Origin: Isochrysis galbana
Lineage: Eukaryota > Haptophyta > Isochrysidales > Isochrysidaceae
Direction: 5' to 3'
Assembly (NCBI GenBank): GCA_018136815.1
Contig: CM030932.1
Span: 5,866,407 to 5,930,406 of the forward strand
DNA length: 64,000 nucleotides
Position numbers and translations under genes: made by a program. Below the pieces are notes generated by a model that was not told the origin of the DNA, did no database searches, and was given only the letters and a program-made list of their open reading frames with translations. This document shows positions 1-9,887 of the stretch, in pieces. Within the stretch, counting starts at the first letter, position 1. Each line of letters starts with the position of its first letter.

Positions 1-116
1 GGGGATGAGCCCGTGGTCCCAGATCTCGTGCGAGAGGTCGATCGGCGGCGCCATGCCGTTGGCGCCACACGCTGAGCGGCTTCAAATCCGCTGAAGTATT
101 CACAGAAGCTAGGGTT

Positions 117-333
117 TTCTGACGGAGGGCTCTCCATCATAGTTTTCTTGGTTGTGATGTTATGCTACTCTACTCGTAAAGCTAGCAGTACTTTAGTTCA
201 CAATAATAGCTGCGGTCCCTCTCATATTCGGGTGGGACACTTTAGCCCTCCGTCAGAGTTTTCTTGATTGTGGTGTTCTGGTGGTAGTACTTTAGTTCAC
301 AATAGCTGTGGTCCCTCTCTTATATTTGGGTGG
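117..333. repeat. short inverted and tandem repeats, unknown element end
   Basis: A 13-bp perfect inverted repeat (CTGACGGAGGGCT near 120, its complement near 245) flanks the first of two degenerate copies of a segment containing TAGTACTTTAGTTCACAAT and GGTCCCTCT. No coding capacity is evident. This may be the end of a decayed DNA transposon. Nothing else is recognisable from 1 to 350. Confidence 0.4.
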
Positions 334-352
334 GTGAGAAATGCCTCTAGTA

Positions 353-400
353 GCCCGGTCACTCACTATGGGGGTGCGGAGGGCACCAGCTAAAATGGGT
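353..400 (+). repeat. terminal sequence of TA-flanked 'CCCGGTCACTCAC' repeat family
   Basis: GCCCGGTCACTCACTATGGG followed by GGTGCGGAGGGC, preceded by TA. Near-identical ends occur at 23947 and 58435, and inverted at 59265. No partner end for this copy is visible in the window. Confidence 0.45.
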
Positions 401-513
401 AAATGAAGGGCTAAATAAGCTCCCTATAGGTTCCCGTAGGATAGATCAGCAAAAAAAATTGAGGGTTCTCCGGCGAAATTTTCGAAAAATACCGAATCTC
501 AGGCCTTATTCTA

Positions 514-679
514 GGGCGGTCAAACACGCCTTTTAACTTCTAAGGGTGAAAATTCACCAAGTCAATCAAGATTGAGGTTTTATCACGCGATTTTTAGGGA
601 ATTACCCTGGAAATGGGGATATTAGGCATAATCTCATAAGAAATATGCACATTTTCGACGCCATCCAACACACAGACCT
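514..679 (+). mobile_element. left end of GGGCGGTCAAACA-type TA element, interrupted
   Basis: Starts TA|GGGCGGTCAAACACGCCTT and matches the start of the complete element at 30710 over about 165 bp (shared AACTTCTAAGGGTGAAA and AATATGCACATTTTCGACGCC). At about 680 it is cut off by a Copia gag fragment. The right end is not in the window. Confidence 0.6.
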
Positions 680-862
680 ATGAGGCGGGCTTCAAGGCTG
701 GCCAAGGTGGGCGTGGAGGCGGTAGGAGCAACAACAACAAGGACAAGAAGCCTTGCTCCCACTGCGACCGCATGTACACGGGCATCTGCTGGTCCGACCC
801 CGACACCGTGCACTTGATCGATTGGGACAAGGTGCCGGAGGGCCTCAAAGCCAGGATCAAGG
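680..862 (+). pseudogene. Copia gag fragment with zinc knuckle, inverted orientation
   Basis: Sense on + it reads YEAGFKAGQGG...CSHCDRMYTGICW, the end of Gag seen intact in minus-strand copies such as 7190-7350. The knuckle is CX2CX3HX3C in the other copies, but here the histidine codon is TAC (Tyr), so the metal site is broken. Both ends are abrupt. It is the only gag piece on + in the cluster. Confidence 0.8.
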
Positions 863-972
863 CACAAAAACAAAACCCCAACAAGAACAAATGCTTTGCA
901 CACCACCTAGCCATAGCTAGGCCTTGGGTTCACGACACACATGAAGCCTTGCATGAAGCCTTGCGCTTCTCA
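863..972 (+). repeat. partial Copia LTR
   Basis: Matches the 3' two-fifths of the LTRs described below, from ACAAAAACAAAACCCC to the terminal CTTCTCA. It is joined directly to an integrase fragment (973-1022, antisense), so an LTR terminus abuts internal element sequence. Confidence 0.8.
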
Positions 973-1022
973 CCCCTTGCGTGTCCGCCAAGAAGCGCTG
1001 CAACATCGTTGGGTGCTCCGAA
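973..1022 (-). pseudogene. Copia integrase fragment
   Basis: About 50 bp identical to part of the integrase coding region near 6192-6238. It is sandwiched between the end of one LTR and the start of the next. Confidence 0.75.
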
Positions 1023-1294
1023 TGAGTGGCGAAAGCTTTCTTGTTACTTGTCTCTTAGGGGTCTCTACCCTTGCACGGTCCGTTGTCCGTTCAAACGACT
1101 CAACCGCCGTAACCGACTCAACCGCCGTAACCGACTCAACCGCCGGTCACGTAACCGACACAAAAACAAAACCCCAACAAGAACAAATGCTTTGCACACC
1201 ACCTAGCCATAGCTAGGCCTTGGGTTCACGACGCACATTAAGCCTTGCATGAAGCCTTGTATGAAGCCTTGCGTATGAAGCCTTGCGCTTCTCA
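1023..1294 (-). repeat. Copia LTR (3' LTR of outer element)
   Basis: Begins TGAGTGGCGAAAGC and ends GCGCTTCTCA, giving TG...CA termini on either strand. It contains an 18-bp tandem unit (ACTCAACCGCCGTAACCG, nearly three copies). On the coding strand it is preceded by a purine-rich tract (complement of 1295-1316: GGGGGATCAGGTC then AAGGGGGGG), the expected polypurine tract for plus-strand priming. Confidence 0.9.
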
Positions 1295-1358
1295 CCCCCC
1301 CTTGACCTGATCCCCCGGAGAAGGGCAACAAATGAGGGATTCGCAAGGCAGCAAGATC

Positions 1359-3796
1359 TCAGATGCGAACCATGATCAGCCCACGGAACTTGGTGAACTT
1401 GTTCGCCGCTAAGGGCTTCGTCATCATGTCGGCCACATTGAGCTCGGTCTGAACGTGGTAGACACGTAACACATTCTTCTGCGTGAGCTCACGCACGTAG
1501 AGCTCACGACGATGGATGTGACGGGCCAAACCCTTCATGATGGGATTGTCCGCGAGTGCCTTTGCACCCTTGCTGTCGGACAAGAGCGGGTCGACGTTGC
1601 GCATTGGCCTTGAGCGCGACCTCGTTGACGTCTTCCGCCTTCCTTGCTTGAAGGCGCTTGAGCTTGATTGCCTTGCCACTTGCCACCTCAACCATGTCCG
1701 TGCGCGTCTCATCCACGCCGTCCGGGAAGAAGCTGATGTCGTTGAAGTAGTCCGCCCCGGTGGCGCCCGAGTCGATGAGGATCTTGCACGTACATGCGCG
1801 ACTTGCGGATGCCGTCGCGCTTGTAGCGGAGGGTCTCACCTAGTGGGATGGCGCGTCCCACTTCCTTGATTGGCTTCTCGTCGATGAAGGTCTTGTTGGT
1901 CACCAAGGTGTTGTACTCCTTCATGCGCGCCTCCTCCCACAAGTCTTGTTCATCTTGTGGTAGGTACTTGAGTTGGTGCGGCTTAAAGGGCTTTGGGAAG
2001 CCGATGTAGATGGCGTCGTCGCACACCTCAGTCGCCATCAAGATCTTGTGGCACATCGACGCCGAGTACTCGCTTGCACTCTCGTCGCCAAAGACAGTGT
2101 TGTCGTTGCCTAAGGTGGAGTAGTCCATCACCGTGTACGGGAGCTCCTCTCCCGCGATGCGGCTTGAGCGGCGTGGTGCGGTGTCCTCCTTGCCATCTTC
2201 CGACTCGAATGGCCCGCGTTGCACTTCGCCACTTGGCGTAAGCGTATCGTTATCCTCCTCATCGGACTCGATGATGCGGCGGTGACGTTGAGGAGCTCGG
2301 ATAGGCGACGTGGTGTCGGAGGCATTGTCGCTATTGTCCTCTTCCACCTCCGTGATGGGGCCCGAGTAGGAATGCTCCGAGGGCGTGTAGTCCGGATCCT
2401 CGTGGTCCTCCGGGATGCCAAACGCGTAGATTGAGCCATGCATCTTGCCGTATTGGTCGGTCTTGTCAATGGGGATCTCACCCCCCCTCGTGGTTTTCCA
2501 CGGGAACTCGGACTCCATGAAGGTGGCGTGCACACCGCTCACAAACACCTTGCCCGTCTCGAGCGACATGAAGATGTTGCCCGTGTGGTAGCGTGCCGGG
2601 CCCAAGTAGATGCACTCTTGTGCTTGCTCCGACAAGTTGTTGTCGCGGTACGCCTTGGGCTTTTGCACGATGGCCTTGCAACCGAACACCTTGAGCATGC
2701 TCAGGTTGACCGTGTGGCGGATGCCGGCACGCACTAGAGGAGGAGCAGTGTCTTTGGCGCCGGGGATGCGGTTGATGATCACCATCGCGGGATAGAGCGC
2801 AAACTCCCAATACTCTTGGGGGGCATTGCACCCCAGGAGCAATGGACGCATGGTGCGCTCGAGCAACTTGACCGCGATTTCCGCAGGGTTGCCCCACGGC
2901 TCGTACGGGTTGCTCTCTTGCTTGCGGATCAAGTTGCTATCGCAAATCTCTTGCACCTTGTCGCTCTTGAGCACGGGCTCATTGTCCGAGTGCAAGCGCT
3001 TCACGATGAAGAACCCTTGCGTGTCCGTCAAGAAGCGCTGCAACATCGTTGGGTGCTCCGACTTGAAGCGCATGGGATACGCGAACACTAGGCCGGAGAA
3101 GACGTCGTAGAACACGTCCACGTACTTGTAGCCCGTGAGCACGCTGCGGCAAGGCATAGTGAGGATGTCGTTGGTGATAACGTCCCCAACGGCGCTTGTC
3201 ATCCATGGTCCTCCTCCTCCGCCTCCGGGTCGACGTTGCGCATTGGCCTTGAGCGCGACCTCGTTGACGTCTTCCGCCTTCCTTGCTTGAAGGCGCTTGA
3301 GGTTGGCGGGCACGTCGACGGAGTAGTCCGGCAGGCGGCGGAGGCGATCATCGCTAGGCGATCCAAGTCGCGCGCGCCAAATCTCCTTTGCCTCCTCATG
3401 CGTGGCGTGCATGTCCTTGTGCTTGTCGGTGGTGTACGGTCCAAGCGAGTACGCCTTGGTCCTCTCGCCCTTGGGGATGGGCCGTACATCCACATAGAAG
3501 CCTTGGGAGTCGTCACCCATGGTGAAAGGCATGAATGCACCTCCCGGAAGTTCAAAGCCATTCACCTTGCCCATGATGCACTTCATATCATCATTGCGTG
3601 AGCACGCCTTGTGGGTGGAGAGCATGTTGCGTTTGAATGGACCAAATGATGCGTCGGGCTTCTCGACCACATGCCATCCAAGGGGTGCACCGGCTTGGGG
3701 GCGCACAAGTGCAAGGAACTTGGCGGTGCCGGTGCCCCAAGTCTTGATTGCCTTGCCACTTGCCACCTCAACCATGTCCGTGCGCGTCTCATCCAC
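1359..3796 (-). pseudogene. scrambled Copia pol remnant (outer element)
   Basis: From 3796 down: the protease-integrase linker, a GAG-pre-integrase-like segment, an integrase core (VDVFYDVFSG, LHSDNEP, PWGNPAEIAVK), an acidic linker, then the start of RT (RKSRMYVQ). At about 1790 it switches to a displaced protease piece (1665-1785), then a displaced integrase-linker piece (1592-1664), then the last ~75 residues of RNase H ending VADMMTKPL...MVRI. Frames are broken at each joint. The catalytic part of RT is absent, so this copy cannot be autonomous. Confidence 0.85.
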
Positions 3797-3942
3797 GCCG
3801 TCCGGGAAGAAGCTGATGTCGTTGAAGTAGTCCGCCCCGGTGGCGCCCGAGTCGATGAGGATGCGTAAGGCATCATCCTCGGTGTTCTTGGTCGTGGTTG
3901 CACAGATCTTGTTGCAGGTGAAGGTGAGGCGTCCACCACTTT

Positions 3943-4200
3943 TGAGTGGCGAAAGCTTTCTTGTTACTTGTCTCTTAGGGGTCTCTACCCTTGCACGGTC
4001 CGGTGTCCGTTCAAACGACTCAACCGCCGTAACCGACTCAACCGCCGTAACCGACTCAACCGCCGATCACGTAACCGACACAAAAACAAAACCCCAACAA
4101 GAACAAATGCTTTGCACACCACCTAGCCATAGCTAGGCCTTGGGTTCACGACGCACATTAAGCCTTGCATGAAGCCTTGTATGAAGCCTTGCGCTTCTCA
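3943..4200 (-). repeat. Copia LTR (3' LTR of inner element)
   Basis: 258 bp, TGAGTGGC...CTTCTCA, identical by eye to 8106-8363. It lies after the RNase H stop and purine tract on the coding strand. Confidence 0.93.
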
Positions 4201-4264
4201 CCCCCCCTTGACCTGATCCCCCGGAGAAGGGCAACAAATGAGGGATTCGCAAGGCAGCAAGATC

Positions 4265-5017
4265 TCAGATGCGAACCATGATCAGCCCACGGAACTTGGT
4301 GAACTTGTTCGCCGCTAAGGGCTTCGTCATCATGTCGGCCACATTGAGCTCGGTCTGAACGTGGTAGACGCGTAACACATTCTTCTGCGTGAGCTCACGC
4401 ACGTAGAGCTCACGACGATGGATGTGACGGGCCAAACCCTTCATGATGGGATTGTCCGCGAGTGCCTTTGCACCCTTGCTGTCGGACAAGAGCGGGCTTG
4501 GTTCCGCTTGCTTCCAACCGAGATCCGCGAGCGTGTTACGGAAGTTCTCGATACGCTGCGAAGCGAGGGAGGCCGCCATCGTTTCCGCTTCGTTGGCCGA
4601 CAAGGAGATGCTGTTTTGGCGCTTGCTGCCCCAATCGACGAGGCTGCCATTGATGAAGATGAGCCAGCCGCTCGTCGAACGTACTACGTCCCACGATGCG
4701 TCGACCATGCCGCGTACCATGCCTTCACCTTGACGAAAGAGGCCGATGATGGGGCTATCGCCATTGTTCTTGTAGTACTTGAGGCCCATGGTGCCACGGT
4801 TCTTGAGGTAGAGAAGGCAATGCAGCGCCGCGTGCCAAAGGTTCACGGTGGGGAACGACATCGCGCGGCAAAGTTGGCCCACCGTGTACGAGATGTCGGG
4901 GTTGCTCACCACGGCGGCGTAGAGGAGACTACCGACGAGGCCGCGGTACTTGGCGGAAGCCTTGAACGTACATGCGCGACTTGCGGATGCCGTCGCGCTT
5001 GTAGCGGAGGGTCTCAC
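4265..5017 (-). pseudogene. Copia RT C-terminal end plus RNase H (out of frame with pol)
   Basis: Encodes the end of the Copia RT domain (GSLLYAAVVSNPDISYTVGQ) and a full RNase H: VDASWD, the glutamate in LSANEAETMAAS, LLSDSKGAKALADN and VADMMTKPL supply the acidic residues. The upstream gag-pol frame (4929-8075) enters this region one frame off because about 713 bp of RT is missing. RNase H is therefore intact as a domain but cannot be reached from the normal pol start without a frameshift. Confidence 0.85.
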
Positions 5018-8000
5018 CTAGTGGGATGGCGCGTCCCACTTCCTTGATTGGCTTCTCGTCGATGAAGGTCTTGTTGGTCACCAAGGTGTTGTACTCCTTC
5101 ATGCGCGCCTCCTCCCACAAGTCTTGTTCATCTTGTGGTAGGAACTTGAGTTGGTGCGGCTTGAAGGGCTTTGGGAAGCCGATGTAGATGGCGTCGTTGC
5201 ACACCTCGGTCGCCATCAAGATCTTGTGGCACATCGACGCCGAGTACTCGCTTGCACTCTCGTCGCCAAAGACAGTGTTGTCGTTGCCCAAGGTGGAGTA
5301 GTCCATCACCGTGTACGGGAGCTCCTCTCCCGCGATGCGGCTTGAGCGGCGTGGTGCGGTGTCCTCCTTGCCATCTTCCGACTCGAATGGCCCGCGTTGC
5401 ACTTCGCCACTTGGCGTAAGCGTATCGTTATCCTCCTCATCGGACTCGATGATGCGGCGGTGACGTTGAGGAGCTCGGATAGGCGACGTGGTGTCGGAGG
5501 CATTGTCGCTATTGTCCTCTTCCACCTCCGTGATGGGGCCCGAGTAGGAATGCTCCGAGGGCGTGTAGTCCGGATCCTCGTGGTCCTCCGGGATGCCAAA
5601 CGCGTAGATTGAGCCATGCATCTTGCCGTATTGGTCGGTCTTGTCAATGGGGATCTCACCCCCCCTCGTGGTTTTCCACGGAAACTCGGACTCCATGAAG
5701 GTGGCGTGCACACCGCTCACAAACACCTTGCCCGTCTCGAGCGACATGAAGATGTTGCCCGTGTGGTAGCGTGCCGGGCCCAAGTAGATGCACTCTTGTG
5801 CTTGCTCCGACAAGTTGTTGTCGCGGTACGCCTTGGGCTTTTGCACGATGGCCTTGCAACCGAACACCTTGAGCATGCTCAGGTTGACCGTGTGGCGGAT
5901 GCCGGCACGCACTAGAGGAGGAGCAGTGTCTTTGGCGCCGGGGATGCGGTTGATGATCACCATCGCGGGATAGAGCGCAAACTCCCAATACTCTTGGGGG
6001 GCATTGCACCCCAGGAGCAATGGACGCATGGTGCGCTCGAGCAACTTGACCGCGATTTCCGCAGGGTTGCCCCACGGCTCGTACGGGTTGCTCTCTTGCT
6101 TGCGGATCAAGTTGCTATCGCAAATCTCTTGCACCTTGTCGCTCTTGAGCACGGGCTCATTGTCCGAGTGCAAGCGCTTCACGATGAAGAACCCTTGCGT
6201 GTCCGCCAAGAAGCGCTGCAACATCGTTGGATGCTCCGACTTGAAGCGCATGGGATACGCGAACACGAGGCCGGAGAAGACGTCGTAGAACACGTCCACG
6301 TACTTGTAGCCCGTGAGCACGCTGCGGCAAGGCATAGTGAGGATGTCGTTGGTGATAACGTCCCCAACGGCGCTTGTCATCCATGGTCCTCCTCCTCCGC
6401 CTCCGGGTCGACGTTGCGCATTGGCCTTGAGCGCGACCTCGTTGACGTCTTCCGCCTTCCTTGCTTGAAGGCGCTTGAGGTTGGCGGGCACGTCGACGGA
6501 GTAGTCCGGCAGGCGGCGGAGGCGATCATCGCTAGGCGATCCAAGTCGCGCGCGCCAAATCTCCTTTGCCTCCTCATGCGTGGCGTGCATGTCCTTGTGC
6601 TTGTCGGTGGTGTACGGTCCAAGCGAGTACGCCTTGGTCGTCTCGCCCTTGGGGATGGGCCGTACATCCACATAGAAGCCTTGGGAGTCGTCACCCATGG
6701 TGAAAGGCATGAATGCACCTCCCGGAAGTTCAAAGCCATTCACCTTGCCCATGATGCACTTCATATCATCATTGCGTGAGCACGCCTTGTGGGTGGAGAG
6801 CATGTTGCGTTTGAATGGACCAAATGATGCGTCGGGCTTCTCGACCACATGCCATCCAAGGGGTGCACCGGCTTGAGTGCGCACAAGTGCAAGGAACTTG
6901 GCGGTGCCGGTGCCCCAAGTCTTGATTGCCTTGCCACTTGCCACCTCAACCATGTCCGTGCGCGTCTCATCCACGCCGTCCGGGAAGAAGCTGATGTCGT
7001 TGAAGTAGTCGGCCCCGGTGGCGCCCGAGTCGATGAGGATGCGCAGCGAATCATTCTCGGTGTTCTTGGTCGTGGTTGCACAGATCTTGTTGCAGGTGAA
7101 GGTGAGGCGTCCACCACTTTGCTTGTTTTCCTTCTTCATCTTGGCATCATAGAGGTTGGCCTTGATCTTGGCTTGGAGGCCCTCCGGCACCTTGTCCCAA
7201 TCGATCAAGTGCGCGGTGTCGGGGTTGGACCAGCAGATGCCCGTGTGCATGCGGTCGCAGTGGGAGCAAGGCTTCTTGTCCTTGTTGTTGTTGCTCCTAC
7301 CACCTCCACGCCCACCTTGGCCAGCCTTGAAGCCCGCCTCATAGGCCTTCTTGATGGCATCCGTGTCATCCTCGGTCTTGGTCGCTTGCATTGCACGTTG
7401 GCCCGGACGCACCGTGGAGCGCACCGCCTCATGCTTATGGGCGATGGCCGCAGCCTCCACAAGGTTCTTGTGCACCATATCAGGCCTCTTGCGGTGCTCA
7501 ACTTCCAAGGAGCCCCATGCCTTGTCCACTTCACGAAGGACTCCTTCTCCACATCCAATGAAGCTCGCTTTCATGTCGAGGCACAACTCGGCCACGGAGA
7601 CTTCGCGCGCGGTGCCCTTGAGTCCTTGGAAGATGCCAAACATGTTGTCAAAGCGGTTGGTGACCTCCTCCCTTGAGGGGAACTCCTGGAGGTTGGTCAT
7701 CTTGAGTGTGTCATACTCCATCTTCTTGTCTTCAGCCTTGTCTTCGGTGTTGACCGCCACGTGCAACTCGTCGATGTGTTTGAACGCACGGTGGCCGTCG
7801 TACTTCTCTTCCTCCTCATCCGTGTAGAGCACATCCAAGGTGGCCACGAGCTTGTCATCCTTGATGCACATGATGAGGAGGTCATATGCCTTGTTGAGTT
7901 CCACCTGGGTGGCTTCCTTGTCCTTGTTGGCGTCATCGACGCTTTCCGTCTTGTTCTTGAGCATCGCACGTCGGCAACCGTTCTTGCCGGCCATCGCGAG

Positions 8001-8075
8001 CAACTTGGGCCTGAATGCTCTCCATTCAGCACCATCCTTGTTGTAGAAGAAGATCTTGTCATTGTTCTTGTCCAT
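4929..8075 (-). CDS. Copia Gag-protease-integrase polyprotein, RT deleted
   Basis: 1048 residues. Order: Gag (start MDKNNDKIFFYNKDGAEWRA), zinc knuckle CSHCDRMHTGIC near 276-287, aspartic protease active site ILIDSGAT near 345, GAG-pre-integrase-like segment, integrase core (residues about 600-760), acidic linker, then the first ~20 residues of RT (KSRMYVQGFRQVP), ending in PRPRR. The ATG at 8073-8075 lies just after the leader and primer-binding site, which supports the start. The last residues come from the wrong frame, downstream of a deletion between two copies of CCAAGTACCG. Particle formation and integration may still work; reverse transcription would need RT from another element. Confidence 0.88.
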   Translation of the reverse strand: MDKNNDKIFFYNKDGAEWRAFRPKLLAMAGKNGCRRAMLKNKTESVDDANKDKEATQVELNKAYDLLIMCIKDDKLVATLDVLYTDEEEEKYDGHRAFKHIDELHVAVNTEDKAEDKKMEYDTLKMTNLQEFPSREEVTNRFDNMFGIFQGLKGTAREVSVAELCLDMKASFIGCGEGVLREVDKAWGSLEVEHRKRPDMVHKNLVEAAAIAHKHEAVRSTVRPGQRAMQATKTEDDTDAIKKAYEAGFKAGQGGRGGGRSNNNKDKKPCSHCDRMHTGICWSNPDTAHLIDWDKVPEGLQAKIKANLYDAKMKKENKQSGGRLTFTCNKICATTTKNTENDSLRILIDSGATGADYFNDISFFPDGVDETRTDMVEVASGKAIKTWGTGTAKFLALVRTQAGAPLGWHVVEKPDASFGPFKRNMLSTHKACSRNDDMKCIMGKVNGFELPGGAFMPFTMGDDSQGFYVDVRPIPKGETTKAYSLGPYTTDKHKDMHATHEEAKEIWRARLGSPSDDRLRRLPDYSVDVPANLKRLQARKAEDVNEVALKANAQRRPGGGGGGPWMTSAVGDVITNDILTMPCRSVLTGYKYVDVFYDVFSGLVFAYPMRFKSEHPTMLQRFLADTQGFFIVKRLHSDNEPVLKSDKVQEICDSNLIRKQESNPYEPWGNPAEIAVKLLERTMRPLLLGCNAPQEYWEFALYPAMVIINRIPGAKDTAPPLVRAGIRHTVNLSMLKVFGCKAIVQKPKAYRDNNLSEQAQECIYLGPARYHTGNIFMSLETGKVFVSGVHATFMESEFPWKTTRGGEIPIDKTDQYGKMHGSIYAFGIPEDHEDPDYTPSEHSYSGPITEVEEDNSDNASDTTSPIRAPQRHRRIIESDEEDNDTLTPSGEVQRGPFESEDGKEDTAPRRSSRIAGEELPYTVMDYSTLGNDNTVFGDESASEYSASMCHKILMATEVCNDAIYIGFPKPFKPHQLKFLPQDEQDLWEEARMKEYNTLVTNKTFIDEKPIKEVGRAIPLGETLRYKRDGIRKSRMYVQGFRQVPRPRR

Positions 8076-8085
8076 GTCTCTTTGT

Positions 8086-8103
8086 CTCTCGGCGGGGGTA
8101 CCA
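8086..8103 (-). promoter_or_regulatory. putative tRNA primer-binding site
   Basis: On the coding strand the LTR ends ...CACTCA, two bases follow (TC), then TGGTACCCCCGCCGAGAG. TGG next to the LTR is the complement of a tRNA CCA end, so this is the expected minus-strand primer site. The sequence does not match the usual initiator-Met site (TGGTATCAGAGC). I cannot name the tRNA. Confidence 0.65.
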
Positions 8104-8105
8104 GA

Positions 8106-8363
8106 TGAGTGGCGAAAGCTTTCTTGTTACTTGTCTCTTAGGGGTCTCTACCCTTGCACGGTCCGGTGTCCGTTCAAACGACTCAACCGCCGTAACCGAC
8201 TCAACCGCCGTAACCGACTCAACCGCCGATCACGTAACCGACACAAAAACAAAACCCCAACAAGAACAAATGCTTTGCACACCACCTAGCCATAGCTAGG
8301 CCTTGGGTTCACGACGCACATTAAGCCTTGCATGAAGCCTTGTATGAAGCCTTGCGCTTCTCA
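8106..8363 (-). repeat. Copia LTR (5' LTR of inner element)
   Basis: 258 bp, identical by eye to 3943-4200. It is followed on + by the right-hand target duplicate ACTTT (8364-8368). Confidence 0.93.
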
Positions 8364-9323
8364 ACTTTGCTTGTTTTCCTTCTTCATCTTGGCATCATAG
8401 AGGTTGGCCTTGATCTTGGCTTGGAGGCCCTCCGGCACCTTGTCCCAATCGATCAAGTGCGCGGTGTCGGGGTTGGACCAGCAGATGCCCGTGTGCATGC
8501 GGTCGCAGTGGGAGCAAGGCTTCTTGTCCTTGTTGTTGTTGCTCCTACCACCTCCACGCCCACCTTGGCCAGCCTTGAAGCCCGCCTCATAGGCCTTCTT
8601 GATGGCATCCGTGTCATCCTCGGTCTTGGTCGCTTGCATTGCACGTTGGCCCGGACGCACCGTGGAGCGCACCGCCTCATGCTTATGGGCGATGGCCGCA
8701 GCCTCCACAAGGTTCTTGTGCACCATATCAGGCCTCTTGCGGTGCTCAACTTCCAAGGAGCCCCATGCCTTGTCCACTTCACGAAGGACTCCTTCTCCAC
8801 ATCCAATGAAGCTCGCTTTCATGTCGAGGCACAACTCGGCCACGGAGACTTCGCGCGCGGTGCCCTTGAGTCCTTGGAAGATGCCAAACATGTTGTCAAA
8901 GCGGTTGGTGACTTCCTCCCTTGAGGGGAACTCCTGGAGGTTGGTCATCTTGAGTGTGTCATACTCCATCTTCTTGTCTTCAGCCTTGTCTTCGGTGTTG
9001 ACCGCCACGTGCAACTCGTCGATGTGTTTGAACGCACGGTGGCCGTCGTACTTCTCTTCCTCCTCATCCGTGTAGAGCACATCCAAGGTGGCCACAAGCT
9101 TGTCATCCTTGATGCACATGATGAGGAGGTCATATGCCTTGTTCAGTTCCACCTGGGTGGCTTCCTTGTCCTTGTCGGCGTCATCGACGCTTTCCGTCTT
9201 GTTCTTGAGCATCGCACGTCGGCAACCGTTCTTGCCGGCCATCGCGAGCAACTTGGGCCTGAATGCTCTCCATTCAGCACCATCCTTGTTGTAGAAGAAG
9301 ATCTTGTCATTGTTCTTGTCCAT
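8361..9323 (-). pseudogene. Copia gag of outer element, cut by the inner element
   Basis: Starts MDKNNDKIFFYNKDG and runs through the zinc knuckle CSHCDRMHTGIC to the point where the inner element inserted (8364). 320 residues, nearly identical to the inner and third-copy Gag. The next part of its reading frame lies at 3938 and beyond, 4.4 kb away on the other side of the insertion. Confidence 0.9.
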
Positions 9324-9353
9324 GTCTCTTTGTCTCTCGGCGGGGGTACCAGA

Positions 9354-9625
9354 TGAGTGGCGAAAGCTTTCTTGTTACTTGTCTCTTAGGGGTCTCTACC
9401 CTTGCACGGTCCGTTGTCCGTTCAAACGACTCAACCGCCGTAACCGACTCAACCGCCGTAACCGACTCAACCGCCGGTCACGTAACCGACACAAAAACAA
9501 AACCCCAACAAGAACAAATGCTTTGCACACCACCTAGCCATAGCTAGGCCTTGGGTTCACGACGCACATTAAGCCTTGCATGAAGCCTTGTATGAAGCCT
9601 TGCGTATGAAGCCTTGCGCTTCTCA
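9354..9625 (-). repeat. Copia LTR (5' LTR of outer element)
   Basis: 272 bp with the same private variants as 1023-1294. Three bases (AGA) separate it from the next LTR at 9629. The same three bases lie on its other side as part of the leader (CCAGA|TGAG), so a leader-LTR junction seems duplicated here. Confidence 0.9.
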
Positions 9626-9628
9626 AGA

Positions 9629-9887
9629 TGAGTGGCGAAAGCTTTCTTGTTACTTGTCTCTTAGGGGGTCTCTACCCTTGCACGGTCCGTTGTCCGTTCA
9701 AACGACTCAACCGCCGTAACCGACTCAACCGCCGTAACCGACTCAACCGCCGGTCACGTAACCGACACAAAAACAAAACCCCAACAAGAACAAATGCTTT
9801 GCACACCACCTAGCCATAGCTAGGCCTTGGGTTCACGACGCACATTAAGCCTTGCATGAAGCCTTGTATGAAGCCTTGCGCTTCTCA
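9629..9887 (-). repeat. Copia LTR (third copy)
   Basis: 259 bp, with one extra G in the CTTAGGGGG run. Its terminal CTTCTCA is followed directly by GAAAGGCATGAATGC, which is internal sequence normally found mid-pol (3520, 6699). Confidence 0.9.

Larger units (their letters stand above)
3943..8363 (-). mobile_element. inner complete Copia element (4421 bp) with target duplication ACTTT
   Basis: The two 258-bp LTRs (3943-4200, 8106-8363) read as identical and share variants absent from the outer pair (GTCCGGTGTCCG, CCGATCACG). The element is flanked by ACTTT at 3938-3942 and 8364-8368. Removing it restores the outer element sequence (CCACC-ACTTT-GCTTG), as seen uninterrupted near 7115-7125 and 10303. 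It carries gag, protease, integrase and RNase H on the minus strand but has lost RT. Identical LTRs indicate a recent insertion of an RT-less copy, which implies enzymes supplied in trans. Confidence 0.95.
1023..9625 (-). mobile_element. outer Ty1/copia element, split by a nested insertion
   Basis: Bounded by two 272-bp LTRs (1023-1294, 9354-9625) that share private variants: GTCCGTTGTCCG, CCGGTCACG, and an extra repeat of GTATGAAGCCTTGC near the end. Coding strand is minus. The internal part is 1295-3942 plus 8364-9353, interrupted by a complete second element at 3943-8363. The gag start and most of protease-integrase survive; reverse transcriptase is missing, and the RNase H end is joined to displaced pieces at 1591-1790. 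No target duplication could be found outside the outer LTRs. Confidence 0.85.
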
